Shown here one piece after another: positions 8,711 through 17,306 of a DNA stretch of 43,814 nt; position 1 is the first letter of the stretch; every line of letters starts with the position of its first letter. The notes below the pieces were generated by a model. It was given only the letters and a program-made list of their open reading frames with translations, was not told where the DNA came from and did no database searches. Source of the DNA: Rhizobiaceae bacterium (GTDB lineage: Bacteria > Pseudomonadota > Alphaproteobacteria > Rhizobiales > Rhizobiaceae); contig JANQMU010000130.1 of NCBI GenBank assembly GCA_028279875.1, forward strand, positions 1 through 43,814, read 5' to 3'. A program made the position numbers and the translations under genes.

Positions 8711-10018
8711 CTAAAGCGGCAATGTAACGAGGATCGGGAACATCAGGACCAGCGCGAGGACGAATAGCATCATCAGCGCAAAGGGCGCGGCCCCGGTGAA
8801 GATGTCGCCCAGGGAGACCGTGTCGTCATTCAGGGAGGATTTGATGACGAACACCGATATGCCGAAGGGCGGAGTCAGCAATCCGATCTCGACGGCGAGC
8901 ACCGTGACGATGCCGAACCAGATGAGATCGATGTTCATCGGCTGGATCACCGGCAGCATCAGCGGCACGAGAATCAGCATGATGGACGAGGAATCGAGGA
9001 TCGTCCCCATCAAGATGACCAGCAGCACATAGGCCAGCACGATGCCCCAGAAGCCGATATCGGCCGTGGCGACGAACTGGCCGAACTCCATCGGCGCGCC
9101 CGACAGCGCCAGCATGCGCGAATACATCTGGGCGGCGATGATCAGGAAACAGATCGACGCGGTGACAAGGCCGGTGTCGGTGAGCACGCTCCAGAAATCC
9201 TTCCAGGTGAGCGTGCGCCGCAGCAGGCCGATGATGATGGCGCCCAGGCAGCCGACGGCGCCTGCCTCGATCGGGGTGAACAACCCGCCATAAATACCGC
9301 CGAGGACGAGGGCGATCAGAGCGACGATCGGAAGCCCCTTTTTGGCCAGTTCGGCCGATCCCAGCATTGGCTCGCCGCCATCGGACAGGTTTTCGCCGAT
9401 GAAGCCGGGCCAGAAGCGCGCCATGGCGTAAACGCCGAGGCCGAATATCAGCGCCAGCAGAAGACCGGGTATGATGCCGGCGATGAACAGATCCCCGACC
9501 GACTGCTCGGTCAGCAGGCCGTAGAGGATCAGCAGCAGGCTCGGCGGAATCAGCATGCCGAGCACCGACGAGCCGGCGACGACGCCGACCGAAAAGCGTT
9601 TGGTGTAGCCGTGACGGACCATTTCAGGCACGGCGAGCCGGGTGAAGACGGCGGCCGAGGCGATGGAGATGCCGGTAATCGCAGCAAAGATCGCATTGGC
9701 GCCGACCGTGCCGATGCCGAGGCCGCCGCGAAAGCGGCGGAAAATCTGGTTGGCGACGTCGAACGCGTCGCGTCCCATGCCGGTCACCGAAACGATATAT
9801 CCCATCAGCACGAACAGCGGCACGACACCGAAGAAATAGCTTGAAATGGTCTCCGATGCGGCGAGCGCCAGCAATTTGCCGGCCAGCAGCGGCGAGCCCT
9901 TCATCATCCACACGGCGCCATAGGAAACGACCATCAGGGCAAGCGGCACATACATGCCGATATAGACCAGGAACACCATGACGGCGAGCGCCGCGAGGCC
10001 GATCTCAAACGGTGTCAT
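8711..10018 (-). CDS. dctM: TRAP transporter large permease (DctM)
   Basis: This protein of 435 residues has about a dozen membrane helices and the DctM signatures SVLGMLIPPSLLLILYGLLTEQSVGDLF, GTILDSSSIMLILVPLMLPV and VEIGLLTPPFGISVFVIKS. It forms the transport channel with the DctQ subunit encoded just upstream. The ATG at 10018 begins MTPFEIGLAALAVM; an open frame runs further upstream but that extension is charged and reads through dctQ. The start overlaps the end of dctQ by 14 bases, so the two are translationally coupled. Confidence 0.93.
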   Translation of the reverse strand: MTPFEIGLAALAVMVFLVYIGMYVPLALMVVSYGAVWMMKGSPLLAGKLLALAASETISSYFFGVVPLFVLMGYIVSVTGMGRDAFDVANQIFRRFRGGLGIGTVGANAIFAAITGISIASAAVFTRLAVPEMVRHGYTKRFSVGVVAGSSVLGMLIPPSLLLILYGLLTEQSVGDLFIAGIIPGLLLALIFGLGVYAMARFWPGFIGENLSDGGEPMLGSAELAKKGLPIVALIALVLGGIYGGLFTPIEAGAVGCLGAIIIGLLRRTLTWKDFWSVLTDTGLVTASICFLIIAAQMYSRMLALSGAPMEFGQFVATADIGFWGIVLAYVLLVILMGTILDSSSIMLILVPLMLPVIQPMNIDLIWFGIVTVLAVEIGLLTPPFGISVFVIKSSLNDDTVSLGDIFTGAAPFALMMLFVLALVLMFPILVTLPL

Positions 10019-10571
10019 GGCCGCCCTCCGCGCTGTCCAGCCCGGCGCCTGTCCACAGCGCCGCGGCAGCGCTGACCGCCGACAGGGCAAGCTGCAGGAT
10101 CAGCATCGCGCAGCCGAGCACGATCACCAGCTTGACCGGCCAGATCGGGGCGATGAAATCGCCGACCGTGCCGACAAATGTGCCGCGGTCATAGGCCTTG
10201 ACGAAGAGCGGATAGCTGGCCGAAAGCAGCGCGCCGATGATGAAAAGACCGGCGGCGCAAAAGGTCAGTTCAAGGCCGGCCCGGACACGGGGAAGTCGCG
10301 CCTCAAGGGCATTGAGCAGCGCGTCGGTGCGGGTGAAGCGGCCCATGCGAAAGGCCTGCGCCACCTGCAGAAAGACGATGGCGACGATCGACATGGAGAC
10401 GATTTCGGGCACGCCGGAGATCGGCGCAAGGAAGACCCCGCGGCCGATCACATCGGCGTTGATCAGTACCATCAGCGCCAGGATCAGCAGGGTGCCGATG
10501 ACATTGAATGCCATTGTCAGCCGGTCGATCAGCCGTTTCACCGTGTTGAAAGCGTCGCGCATGAATGTCAT
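10005..10571 (-). CDS. dctQ: TRAP transporter small permease (DctQ)
   Basis: The 188-residue protein has four predicted membrane helices typical of DctQ, starting TVKRLIDRLTMAFNVIGTLLILALMVLINADVIGR. It pairs with DctM. The ATG at 10571 follows GGGAGG (10579-10584 on the minus strand). That ribosome binding site is the 3' arm of a strong hairpin, so translation of dctQ may be held low relative to dctP. MRDAF at 10562 is an alternative start. Confidence 0.9.
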   Translation of the reverse strand: MTFMRDAFNTVKRLIDRLTMAFNVIGTLLILALMVLINADVIGRGVFLAPISGVPEIVSMSIVAIVFLQVAQAFRMGRFTRTDALLNALEARLPRVRAGLELTFCAAGLFIIGALLSASYPLFVKAYDRGTFVGTVGDFIAPIWPVKLVIVLGCAMLILQLALSAVSAAAALWTGAGLDSAEGGHDTV

Positions 10572-10578
10572 CCGGCCA

Positions 10579-10606
10579 CCTCCCGACGACCGGAGCCGTC
10601 GGGAGG
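10579..10606 (-). promoter_or_regulatory. Stem-loop covering the dctQ ribosome binding site
   Basis: Between dctP and dctQ is a perfect 10-bp inverted repeat, CCTCCCGACG (10579-10588) and CGTCGGGAGG (10597-10606), with an 8-base loop. In the minus-strand transcript the 3' arm ends in GGGAGG, the dctQ Shine-Dalgarno sequence. Folding would hide that site. A role in giving excess binding protein over permease is inferred. Confidence 0.65.
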
Positions 10607-10624
10607 CGGGATCGCGATGGCGAC

Positions 10625-11686
10625 CTATTCTTTGTCCCAGTCACGGACCGGCTTGGCACCGGCCGACCGCATGGCGTCCATATAGGCCTTCAGCACCTTG
10701 GTGCCCTGCTTGCCTTCCTGGTCAAGCTTGGCGGCCCAGTCCTTGGCGACATTCTCCATGCCGGCGGCCCATTTCATGCGGAACTCCGGGCTGACATCGG
10801 TGATCGTCGCGCCATTGGCCTTCATCACTTCGAAGGCGTTGGCGACGGCCTCGTCGAGGTCCTCGTGATAGGCTTTGCGCTGGGCGACGCCGCCGCGGCG
10901 CAAGGCCGTCTGCAGGGCCTCCGGCTGAGCGTCGAACCACTCCTTGTTGGCGGCAATGCCGCCGGCATATTGCGCACCGAAGCCGACCCGGGTGATGAAG
11001 GGCGCAACCTCGTAGAGCTTGCTGGGCAAGGCGGCGGAGGCGAAGACGATGACGCCGTCATAAACGCCGGTCTGCAGCTCGTTGTAATAGGTCGTCAGAT
11101 TGCCGGACACGCCGACGGCACCGGTGCCCTCGAGCCAGTTGACCGCCGGTCCCGGCGCGCCGATCTTCCTGCCCCTCAGGTCGTCCAGCGAATTGACCGG
11201 GAAATTGGTCATCAGCAGGTAATCGTCGATGCCGATGGCGGCGCCGAGATATTCCAGATTGTTGTCTTCCCAGGATTGGCGCAGGTCCTGGTTTTCCTCA
11301 TGCATGGTGTCGATCAAGTCGGCTATCGCCGTCGGGCTGCTGGACACGAAAGGGGTGAAATAGGTGACGTTCTGCGGCGACAGCTTGGCCGCCTCGAACA
11401 GGCTGGACACCAGGCCGACTTCGGCAAGACCTTCCTCGACGGCTTCCAGAACGCCGCCGACCTTGGCCAGCGATCCGCCATATTGTTCGCTCCAATTGAC
11501 GGTGATGTCGGTTCCCTCCAGCGCCTTGTTGACGGCCGGAATGAAGGTCTGGCTGGTGTGCTTGACCCAGCGCAGCACCGGTGGATGGCCGGCCGCCACG
11601 GTGATATTGACGGTTTCGGCGCGCACGGCGGCGGCGGATCCGGCCAAAAGGGCCGCGGTCAGCGCGGTTGCGATCAGGCGTTTCAT
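10625..11686 (-). CDS. dctP: TRAP transporter substrate-binding protein (DctP family)
   Basis: The protein is 353 residues with a Sec signal peptide (cleavage expected after residue 23, AVRA). The mature part has the DctP fold, including LDDLRGRKIGAPGPAVNWLEGTGA and the ligand-contact and spacer-helix region around YYNELQTGVYDGVIVFASAALPSKLYEVAPF. It would bind a small carboxylate in the periplasm for DctQM. The start at 11686 has AGGAGG upstream. It is the second gene of the operon, 16 bases after tetR. Ligand identity is not predictable, although the cyclase and BKACE neighbours point to a keto, amido or lactone carboxylate. Confidence 0.92.
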   Translation of the reverse strand: MKRLIATALTAALLAGSAAAVRAETVNITVAAGHPPVLRWVKHTSQTFIPAVNKALEGTDITVNWSEQYGGSLAKVGGVLEAVEEGLAEVGLVSSLFEAAKLSPQNVTYFTPFVSSSPTAIADLIDTMHEENQDLRQSWEDNNLEYLGAAIGIDDYLLMTNFPVNSLDDLRGRKIGAPGPAVNWLEGTGAVGVSGNLTTYYNELQTGVYDGVIVFASAALPSKLYEVAPFITRVGFGAQYAGGIAANKEWFDAQPEALQTALRRGGVAQRKAYHEDLDEAVANAFEVMKANGATITDVSPEFRMKWAAGMENVAKDWAAKLDQEGKQGTKVLKAYMDAMRSAGAKPVRDWDKE

Positions 11687-11702
11687 GTTTTCCTCCTGGT
11701 TT

Positions 11703-12383
11703 TCATGGACTCTTGTTCACTTTGGTCTTGGCCAGCGCCCGAATGCCGGCGCAGGCAAAGGCGACGGCGCTGGCGACCGTTTCCTCGGTATCGAAATCAT
11801 CCAGCAATCCGTCGGACAGCCGTGTGGCGCGGCCGGTCTTCGCCATCACCGACAGGGCGACGGAAATGGCGAACAGATAGCCGCGCACAGTGGCGGCGCG
11901 GTCGAGGTCGGGCAGCACCCGCCTAATGGCATCGATGGAGCGCAGTGCGATGGGATCGTAGTTTTCCGCCGTCACGCGACAGGACCGCTCGTCGGCGGCA
12001 TTGTTGAAGGAAGCAATCAGCCGCGCATAGGCGGCGCCGCCGCGGGTGTCGTCATGGCCGATCTCGATGGTCGGCCGCAACAGCGCCTCGACCAGCGTTT
12101 CGAGCGTCGGCGTGCCGTTTTGGAACAGTTGGTCGAGCGCGGCGTCGCGGCGGGCGTTGATTTCGCCGGCGCGGCGTTCGATGACGGCCGAAAAGAGCTG
12201 ATCCTTGTTTTGATAATAGTAGTGCACCATCGCCTGGTTCACCTTGGCGTCGCGGGCGATCGCCCGGATCGACGCGCCGCCATAGCCGAGTTCCGCAAAG
12301 GCTCTTTCGGCCGCATCGAGAATGGCGGCGCGGCTGCCCTTGTTGCGGCCGGCCGCCTCCTGTTCCTGTGTTCCAGGCAGCAT
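11703..12383 (-). CDS. TetR/AcrR family regulator, first gene of the dctPQM operon
   Basis: The 226-residue protein starts with a TetR HTH (about residues 16-62): KGSRAAILDAAERAFAELG, then ASIRAIARDAKVNQAMVHYYYQNKDQLFSAVI. The C-terminal ligand domain is family-specific. GGAGGAG lies just before the ATG. The gene leads the transporter-BKACE operon and faces fadD across a palindrome (12441-12454), so autoregulation and control of both directions is likely. The effector could be an acyl-CoA or the transported acid; this is inference. Confidence 0.88.
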   Translation of the reverse strand: MLPGTQEQEAAGRNKGSRAAILDAAERAFAELGYGGASIRAIARDAKVNQAMVHYYYQNKDQLFSAVIERRAGEINARRDAALDQLFQNGTPTLETLVEALLRPTIEIGHDDTRGGAAYARLIASFNNAADERSCRVTAENYDPIALRSIDAIRRVLPDLDRAATVRGYLFAISVALSVMAKTGRATRLSDGLLDDFDTEETVASAVAFACAGIRALAKTKVNKSP

Positions 12384-12437
12384 TGCTCCTCCAAAGTGGG
12401 CGGCCCGGCAGTCTTCACGCCGGCCGCGCCACCAAAT

Positions 12438-12474
12438 TTGATCAAACGTTTGATTAATTTCTTCGACTTGTCAA
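12438..12474. promoter_or_regulatory. Palindromic TetR-type operator over the tetR operon promoter
   Basis: ATCAAACGTTTGAT (12441-12454) is a perfect 14-bp palindrome; two further base pairs match outside one mismatch. On the minus strand a TTGACA hexamer (12474-12469) sits so that a -10 would fall in the palindrome, although no good -10 hexamer is seen. The spacing fits repression of tetR-dctPQM by its own product. The remaining 12475-12648 leader of fadD shows no other clear element. Confidence 0.6.
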
Positions 12475-12648
12475 GCCGTGACCCCGCAATTGAAACGCTT
12501 TCTGACCGGACAGGCGTTTTTCGTGCTATTACGCCAGACGACACTTGCGCCGGTGGCCGGCTGCCAATACATCAAGGGCGCGATAGCGACTTTGACATTC
12601 ATGACTGGGGCGCCGGCTTGGGGACCGGGCGCCGACGGGAGGAGAACA

Positions 12649-14352
12649 ATGACCACCGTTTCTGAGACCGAAAGCGGTTCGCCGCACTCCGGCGAGAAAG
12701 TCTGGCTCAAGACCTATCCGCCCGGCACGCCGCCGGAAATCGGTCCGCTGGAACACAGTTCCGTCGGCGCATTGATCAAGTCGGCATGCGAAACCCATCC
12801 GGAACGCTCCGCCTTCACCTGTATGGGCAAGACGATCACCTATCGCGATCTCGACGGCCATGCCGCCAGGGTCGGCGCGTGGCTGCAGTCTCTCGGACTT
12901 GAAAAGGGCGACCGGGTCGCCGTGATGATGCCGAATATCCTGCAATATCCGGTCGTGGTGGCGGCGGTACTGCAGGCGGGATTCGTTGTGGTCAACGTCA
13001 ATCCGCTTTATACGCCGCGCGAATTGCTGCACCAGTTGAAGGATTCCGGCGCCAAGGCGATCTTCATCCTGGAGAATTTCGCAACGACCCTGCAACACAT
13101 CATCGGCAATTCGGACGTCAAGCATGTGTGCGTCGCCACGATGGGCGACATGATGGGCCTGAAGGGGCATATCGTCAATTTCGTCGTGCGCCGGGTGCGC
13201 AAAATGGTGCCCGACTGGTCGCTACCGGGGCATGTCCCGTTCAAACAGGTGCTGGGCACCAACGCAGCGGACTTCAAGCCGGCCGAATGCAGCGTCGAGG
13301 AGGCGGCATTCCTGCAATATACGGGCGGGACGACGGGTCTTTCGAAGGGCGCGACGCTGTCCCACAGCAATATCCTGTCGAACGTCGCCCAGAACGGCCT
13401 GTGGCTCGATTCCCTGCGCCGCGACAGCGAGCTGCCGGACCCGCTGGTCTATATCTGCTGCCTGCCGCTCTATCACATCTTCGCGCTGACGGTGAACGGG
13501 ATGATGGGGATGAGCATGGGTGCCCATAATATCCTCATTCCCAATCCGCGCGATATTCCGGGCTTCGTCAAGGAACTGGGCAAATATGAATACCATGTGC
13601 TGCCCGGCCTCAATACGCTGTTCAATGCGCTGCTCGCCAATGACGATTTCCGGGAGCTCGAATTTTCCGCCCTGCGGTTGACGCTCGGCGGCGGCATGGC
13701 CGTTCAGCGGCCGGTCGCCGAGCGCTGGCAGGCGCTGACCGGCTGCAAGATATCGGAGGGCTATGGCCTGTCGGAAACCTCGCCGGTGGCGACGGCCAAC
13801 CGCTTCGACGATCCGGAATTCACCGGCTCGATCGGCCTGCCGCTGCCGTCCACGGATATCGATATCCGCGACGATGAGGGCAAATCGCTGCCGCTCGGTG
13901 AAATCGGCGAGATTTGCATTCGCGGGCCGCAGGTGATGCTCGGCTACTGGAACCAGCCGGAGGAAACGGAAAGGGTGATGACCGAGGACGGCTATTTCCG
14001 TTCCGGAGATCTCGGCTTCATGGACGAGGACGGGTTTACCCGCATCGTCGACCGCAAGAAGGACACGGTGCTGGTGTCCGGCTTCAATGTCTTCCCGACG
14101 GAAATCGAGGAGGTGGCGGTTTCCCATGACGGCATCCTGGAAGCGGCGGCCATCGGCGTGCCCGACGAGCATTCGGGCGAGCGGATCAAGCTGTTCGTCG
14201 TCAAATCCGATCCCGAGCTGACCGAAGCGGATGTACAAAGCTGGTGTTCGGAACGGCTGACCAATTACAAGCGGCCGAGATCGGTGGAGTTCCGCGACGA
14301 ATTGCCGAAATCCAATATCGGCAAGATCCTGCGGCGCGAATTGCGCGAATAA
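12649..14352 (+). CDS. fadD: Long-chain-fatty-acid--CoA ligase (FadD-like)
   Basis: The 567-residue enzyme belongs to the ANL superfamily and activates a carboxylic acid to its CoA thioester by way of an acyl-AMP. It is closely FadD-like along its length: EKVWLKTYPPGTPPEI at the start, the P-loop YTGGTTGLSKGA near residue 224, GYGLSET near 370, the motif around GDLGFMDEDGF near 453, and a C-terminal DELPKSNIGKILRRELRE with the catalytic lysine. The ATG at 12649 has GGGAGGAGA upstream; the open frame extends to 12478 but that part is not FadD-like. It is divergent from the tetR-dctPQM operon and may share the operator, so its real substrate might be the imported acid rather than long-chain fatty acids. 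Confidence 0.9.
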   Translation: MTTVSETESGSPHSGEKVWLKTYPPGTPPEIGPLEHSSVGALIKSACETHPERSAFTCMGKTITYRDLDGHAARVGAWLQSLGLEKGDRVAVMMPNILQYPVVVAAVLQAGFVVVNVNPLYTPRELLHQLKDSGAKAIFILENFATTLQHIIGNSDVKHVCVATMGDMMGLKGHIVNFVVRRVRKMVPDWSLPGHVPFKQVLGTNAADFKPAECSVEEAAFLQYTGGTTGLSKGATLSHSNILSNVAQNGLWLDSLRRDSELPDPLVYICCLPLYHIFALTVNGMMGMSMGAHNILIPNPRDIPGFVKELGKYEYHVLPGLNTLFNALLANDDFRELEFSALRLTLGGGMAVQRPVAERWQALTGCKISEGYGLSETSPVATANRFDDPEFTGSIGLPLPSTDIDIRDDEGKSLPLGEIGEICIRGPQVMLGYWNQPEETERVMTEDGYFRSGDLGFMDEDGFTRIVDRKKDTVLVSGFNVFPTEIEEVAVSHDGILEAAAIGVPDEHSGERIKLFVVKSDPELTEADVQSWCSERLTNYKRPRSVEFRDELPKSNIGKILRRELRE

Positions 14353-14386
14353 AGCGGAACGATAGATTTGCCGGACGAGGGCCGAG

Positions 14387-14812
14387 CTACAGATCCCGTT
14401 TCATGAACCATCTGCGGTGACCGTTCGGCAATTGGGCCGGACCGTTGGTGATCTCGCCAAACGGCGCATAGCCCAATGCGCAATAGAAGGCCATCGCGCC
14501 GGCATCGGAGGTATCCAGCCAGGCGGCGTGACATCCCCGGTCCCGCCCCTCCTGCTCGGCGGCGCGGACCAGTGTTCGACCCAGGCCATGACGGCGTTTT
14601 GACGGGTCGACCCACAGGGTTTTGATCAGCAGCCAGCCATAGGAGACGGCGGCCGTGAGCCCGCCGGCGAGATTATCGCCATCACGAACCGACAGGACAA
14701 AGGACGAATTCTCGCCTTGGGGATTGGCCGCTCGCAAGGATTCGAGAAGCCGTTGCTCGATCGTCCGCGCGACATCGGCCTGTACCTTATCCGGTTCTAG
14801 TCTGATCTGCAT
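14387..14812 (-). CDS. GNAT family N-acetyltransferase
   Basis: The 141-residue protein is a single GNAT domain. The acetyl-CoA-binding motif A is seen in LWVDPSKRRHGLGRTLVRAAEQEG (Q/R-x-x-G-x-G/A type) and the C-terminal AMAFYCALGYAPFGEI is the usual motif B with its tyrosine. The substrate, a small amine or protein N-terminus, is unknown. It ends 34 bases from the convergent fadD stop and has no obvious operon partner. Confidence 0.88.
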   Translation of the reverse strand: MQIRLEPDKVQADVARTIEQRLLESLRAANPQGENSSFVLSVRDGDNLAGGLTAAVSYGWLLIKTLWVDPSKRRHGLGRTLVRAAEQEGRDRGCHAAWLDTSDAGAMAFYCALGYAPFGEITNGPAQLPNGHRRWFMKRDL

Positions 14813-14859
14813 TCCGTTCGCCTCGCGTTTTCATACCGCTATCCAACGGGCGGACGCCG

Positions 14860-15789
14860 TCAGGATACCATGATCCTGTCCGTCTCCTCCTCCGTTCTGG
14901 CAATCAGCGCGATGAAATTGACGAAGAGGGTGCGCAGGGCATTGGTGCCCGCATTGTCCGGCCACACCGCATAGATGCCGAAGGCCGGCGCCAGCCAGTC
15001 GGGCAGCACTTCGACAAGATCGCCTTCGGCGACCGATTCGCGCATGAAGAAATCCGGCAGCAGGACAAGGCCGCAGCCCTCGATCGCCATGCGCCGGGCG
15101 GCAAAGCCCGAGTCGACCGTGATGCGGTGTGGCATGCGCACGGAGCATGTGGTCGCGCCGCCCTCTTTCGACGTCAGCCGAATGCCTGTCGGTGTGCCCA
15201 CAAGATTGATGATTTCCAGGTGCGCAAGGTCGTCGGGGTACCGCAGTTCCGGCTTGCCGTCCAGATAGTGCGGTGCGGCGCACAGCATCAGCCGGCCATC
15301 CGCCAGCTTGCGGGACTTGAGCGACGAATCGCGCAGCCAGCCGATGCGCAGCGCCAGATCCAGCCCCTCCTCGACGATATTGTGCTGGCGGTCGCTGAAA
15401 TTGATCGACATCTCCACCTTGGGATAATGCTTCATGAATGTCGAAACCCGGGTGACGAAACGGGCATATTGAAGAATGGCCGGCGCCGTCACGCGGAGAA
15501 TGCCGGTCGGGCTGTCAGTTTCCCGGCCGACACGTCCGAAGCCCTGCTGCGCCGCCTCCAGCATGGCATGCGCCGACCCGGCAAGCTCGCGTCCCGCCGT
15601 CGTCAGGCTGAGCTTGCGCGTCGACCGGTAGATCAGCGGCGTGTCGAGAAAGCGCTCCAGCGACGTCACATGGTGGCTGACGACGGAGGCCGAAATGCCG
15701 AGTTGCCTCGCCGCGGCGCGGAATGATCCGGCGTCGGCGACCTTGGCAAAGACGGCGAGGGCGCGCAGGTGATCAAGCATTGATTCCAT
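14860..15789 (-). CDS. LysR family transcriptional regulator
   Basis: The protein of about 309 residues has an N-terminal winged HTH (LRALAVFAKVADAGSFRAAARQLGISASVVSHHVTSLE) and a C-terminal LysR substrate-binding domain. Possible starts are a TTG at 15804 and ATG codons at 15789 and 15780; no strong ribosome binding site separates them, and 15789 is chosen as the most upstream ATG. It is divergent from the double-SnoaL protein gene, its likely target. The ligand is unknown. Confidence 0.88.
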   Translation of the reverse strand: MESMLDHLRALAVFAKVADAGSFRAAARQLGISASVVSHHVTSLERFLDTPLIYRSTRKLSLTTAGRELAGSAHAMLEAAQQGFGRVGRETDSPTGILRVTAPAILQYARFVTRVSTFMKHYPKVEMSINFSDRQHNIVEEGLDLALRIGWLRDSSLKSRKLADGRLMLCAAPHYLDGKPELRYPDDLAHLEIINLVGTPTGIRLTSKEGGATTCSVRMPHRITVDSGFAARRMAIEGCGLVLLPDFFMRESVAEGDLVEVLPDWLAPAFGIYAVWPDNAGTNALRTLFVNFIALIARTEEETDRIMVS

Positions 15790-15898
15790 CAAATAATCGA
15801 ACAATCAAATCGAATAAAGCCATCTTATGCTGGAAAAGGCAATCGGCCATATGTCGGGGACCAGCGAATGGCCGCTGGATTGTCTGGAGATCAAACCG

Positions 15899-16738
15899 AT
15901 GAATATTCTCAATCGCACCGCCTTTGCAGCAGCCCTGCTGGCCACCCCTGCCACGGCCCTTGCGGCCGACACGCGCGATGTGGTGACGCAGGCCATGACC
16001 GAATTGATGGTCGAAAAGAAAATCGATGTCATCGACCGCTATTTCGCCGAGCCCTATATTCAGCACAACCAGAGCGTTGCGACCGGCCTTGCCGCTTTCA
16101 AGGGCCTTGCCAATGCCGTAATCGCCGGCAATCCGGCCTTCGACTATCAGATGATCCGCGTGCTCGCCGATGGCGATATCGGCATCGCGCACGGCATTTA
16201 TGAAGGCTTCGGCGAGGTGCCGCTCGTGGCATTCGACGTCTTCCGGGTGGAGGACGGAAAAGTCGTCGAACACTGGGACAACCTTGCGCCGGTCGCCCCA
16301 CCCAATCCCTCCGGCCGTTCGCAGACCGACGGTCCGGTCGCGGTAACGGACCACGACCGGACGGATGCCAACAAGGCGCTGGTCGCGAATTTCGTCGACA
16401 CGGTCCTGATCGGCGGCGCCTTCGACCGGATCGGCGATTATTTCGACGGCAACACCTATATTCAGCACAACAGCCATATCGCCGACGGCGTGAGCGGTCT
16501 TGCCGCCGGGCTGAAGGCGCAGGCCGATGCGGGGATCAGTATGCGGATCACCAGGCGACATGCGCTCTATGGTGACGGCAATTTCGTCCTCGTCCTGTCG
16601 GAAGGCGATATCAGCGGGCAGCCCACGGCCTTTTACGATCTGTTCCGGGTGGAAAACGGCAAGATCGCCGAGCACTGGGACGTCATATCACCGATCCTGC
16701 CGGACAGCGAGGCGGCCAATCAAAATGGCAAATTCTGA
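15899..16738 (+). CDS. Secreted protein with two tandem SnoaL-like (NTF2-fold) domains
   Basis: The 279-residue protein has a signal peptide (cleavage near residues 22-23, ALA-AD). It then has two repeated SnoaL-like domains, about residues 27-135 and 155-270. The repeat is visible as RYFAEPYIQHNQSVATGL against DYFDGNTYIQHNSHIADGV, and again as FDVFRVEDGKVVEHWDN against YDLFRVENGKIAEHWDV. SnoaL-fold proteins act as cyclases, isomerases or ligand carriers; no function is assigned here. The ATG at 15899 has GGAG 9 bases upstream; an open frame from 15827 exists but lacks the signal peptide start. It is divergent from the LysR gene. The duplication looks internal and old. Confidence 0.82.
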   Translation: MNILNRTAFAAALLATPATALAADTRDVVTQAMTELMVEKKIDVIDRYFAEPYIQHNQSVATGLAAFKGLANAVIAGNPAFDYQMIRVLADGDIGIAHGIYEGFGEVPLVAFDVFRVEDGKVVEHWDNLAPVAPPNPSGRSQTDGPVAVTDHDRTDANKALVANFVDTVLIGGAFDRIGDYFDGNTYIQHNSHIADGVSGLAAGLKAQADAGISMRITRRHALYGDGNFVLVLSEGDISGQPTAFYDLFRVENGKIAEHWDVISPILPDSEAANQNGKF

Positions 16739-16772
16739 CCCGACCGGGTAATCTCATCACGACTGATGACAT

Positions 16773-16794
16773 GGCGGCCGGCGGTTCGGCCGCC
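16773..16794 (+). terminator. GC-rich hairpin after the SnoaL-like gene
   Basis: GGCGGCCG (16773-16780) pairs with CGGCCGCC (16787-16794) around a 6-base loop. There is no T-run afterwards, so termination is only possible, perhaps partial. It separates the SnoaL gene from the next small membrane protein gene. Confidence 0.35.
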
Positions 16795-16811
16795 GTTCCG
16801 CCTGGGAAGAC

Positions 16812-17306
16812 ATGCGTGGCGAAATCAAAATCGGATGGGTGTTGTTCTGGGCGACAGCGTTCTGCACGGTTCTGCTTGCCACCTACCTGACGCTTCGTGA
16901 AGACCCCGCGAAACGGCCCTATCTCAAGATCCTTGGCGGCAGTTTCATATTCAACTACCGGGTCTCGGACGTCTATATGGGCTTTACCGCGGTGCCGGAA
17001 AAACCCATTCCGATCGGCAGCACGCTTGTCGTCACCTTCGAAAATCCGGCCGGTGACACGCCGTTCGTCGTCACCCGGCAGATCGGATTGCCCGATCGAG
17101 GCATTTCAGTGCGCAGCCCGTCCATGCGCGGCGTCAGGGCGCATGTTCCCTACAAGGTTTCGCTGCAATTGCTGAGCACCGGCACCATGGAGCCGTTCTG
17201 GGATCACGCATTCTCGATAAGCTCGAACATAGATGACGATATCGTGCCACGTGAGCCGCCGGTGGTTGGGCCCGGCTATCACCGGCCCGTCAGGCCGGAT
17301 CGATAG
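16812..17306 (+). CDS. Hypothetical membrane-anchored protein
   Basis: The 164-residue protein has one N-terminal membrane helix (about residues 8-26, VLFWATAFCTVLLATYLTL). A soluble, probably beta-rich domain follows with FIFNYRVSDVYMGFTAVPEKPIP and PIGSTLVVTFENPAGDTPFVV. I recognise no family. GGAAG lies before the ATG. Its last 17 bases overlap the end of the convergent PGM1-like gene. It looks like a periplasm-facing anchored domain with immunoglobulin-like strands; the function is unknown. Confidence 0.7.
   Translation: MRGEIKIGWVLFWATAFCTVLLATYLTLREDPAKRPYLKILGGSFIFNYRVSDVYMGFTAVPEKPIPIGSTLVVTFENPAGDTPFVVTRQIGLPDRGISVRSPSMRGVRAHVPYKVSLQLLSTGTMEPFWDHAFSISSNIDDDIVPREPPVVGPGYHRPVRPDR

Noticed and set aside
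12478..12648. N-terminal extension of FadD from a GTG at 12478
   Set aside because: The extra residues have no FadD similarity, and GGGAGGAGA precedes the ATG at 12649, where the FadD-like sequence starts.
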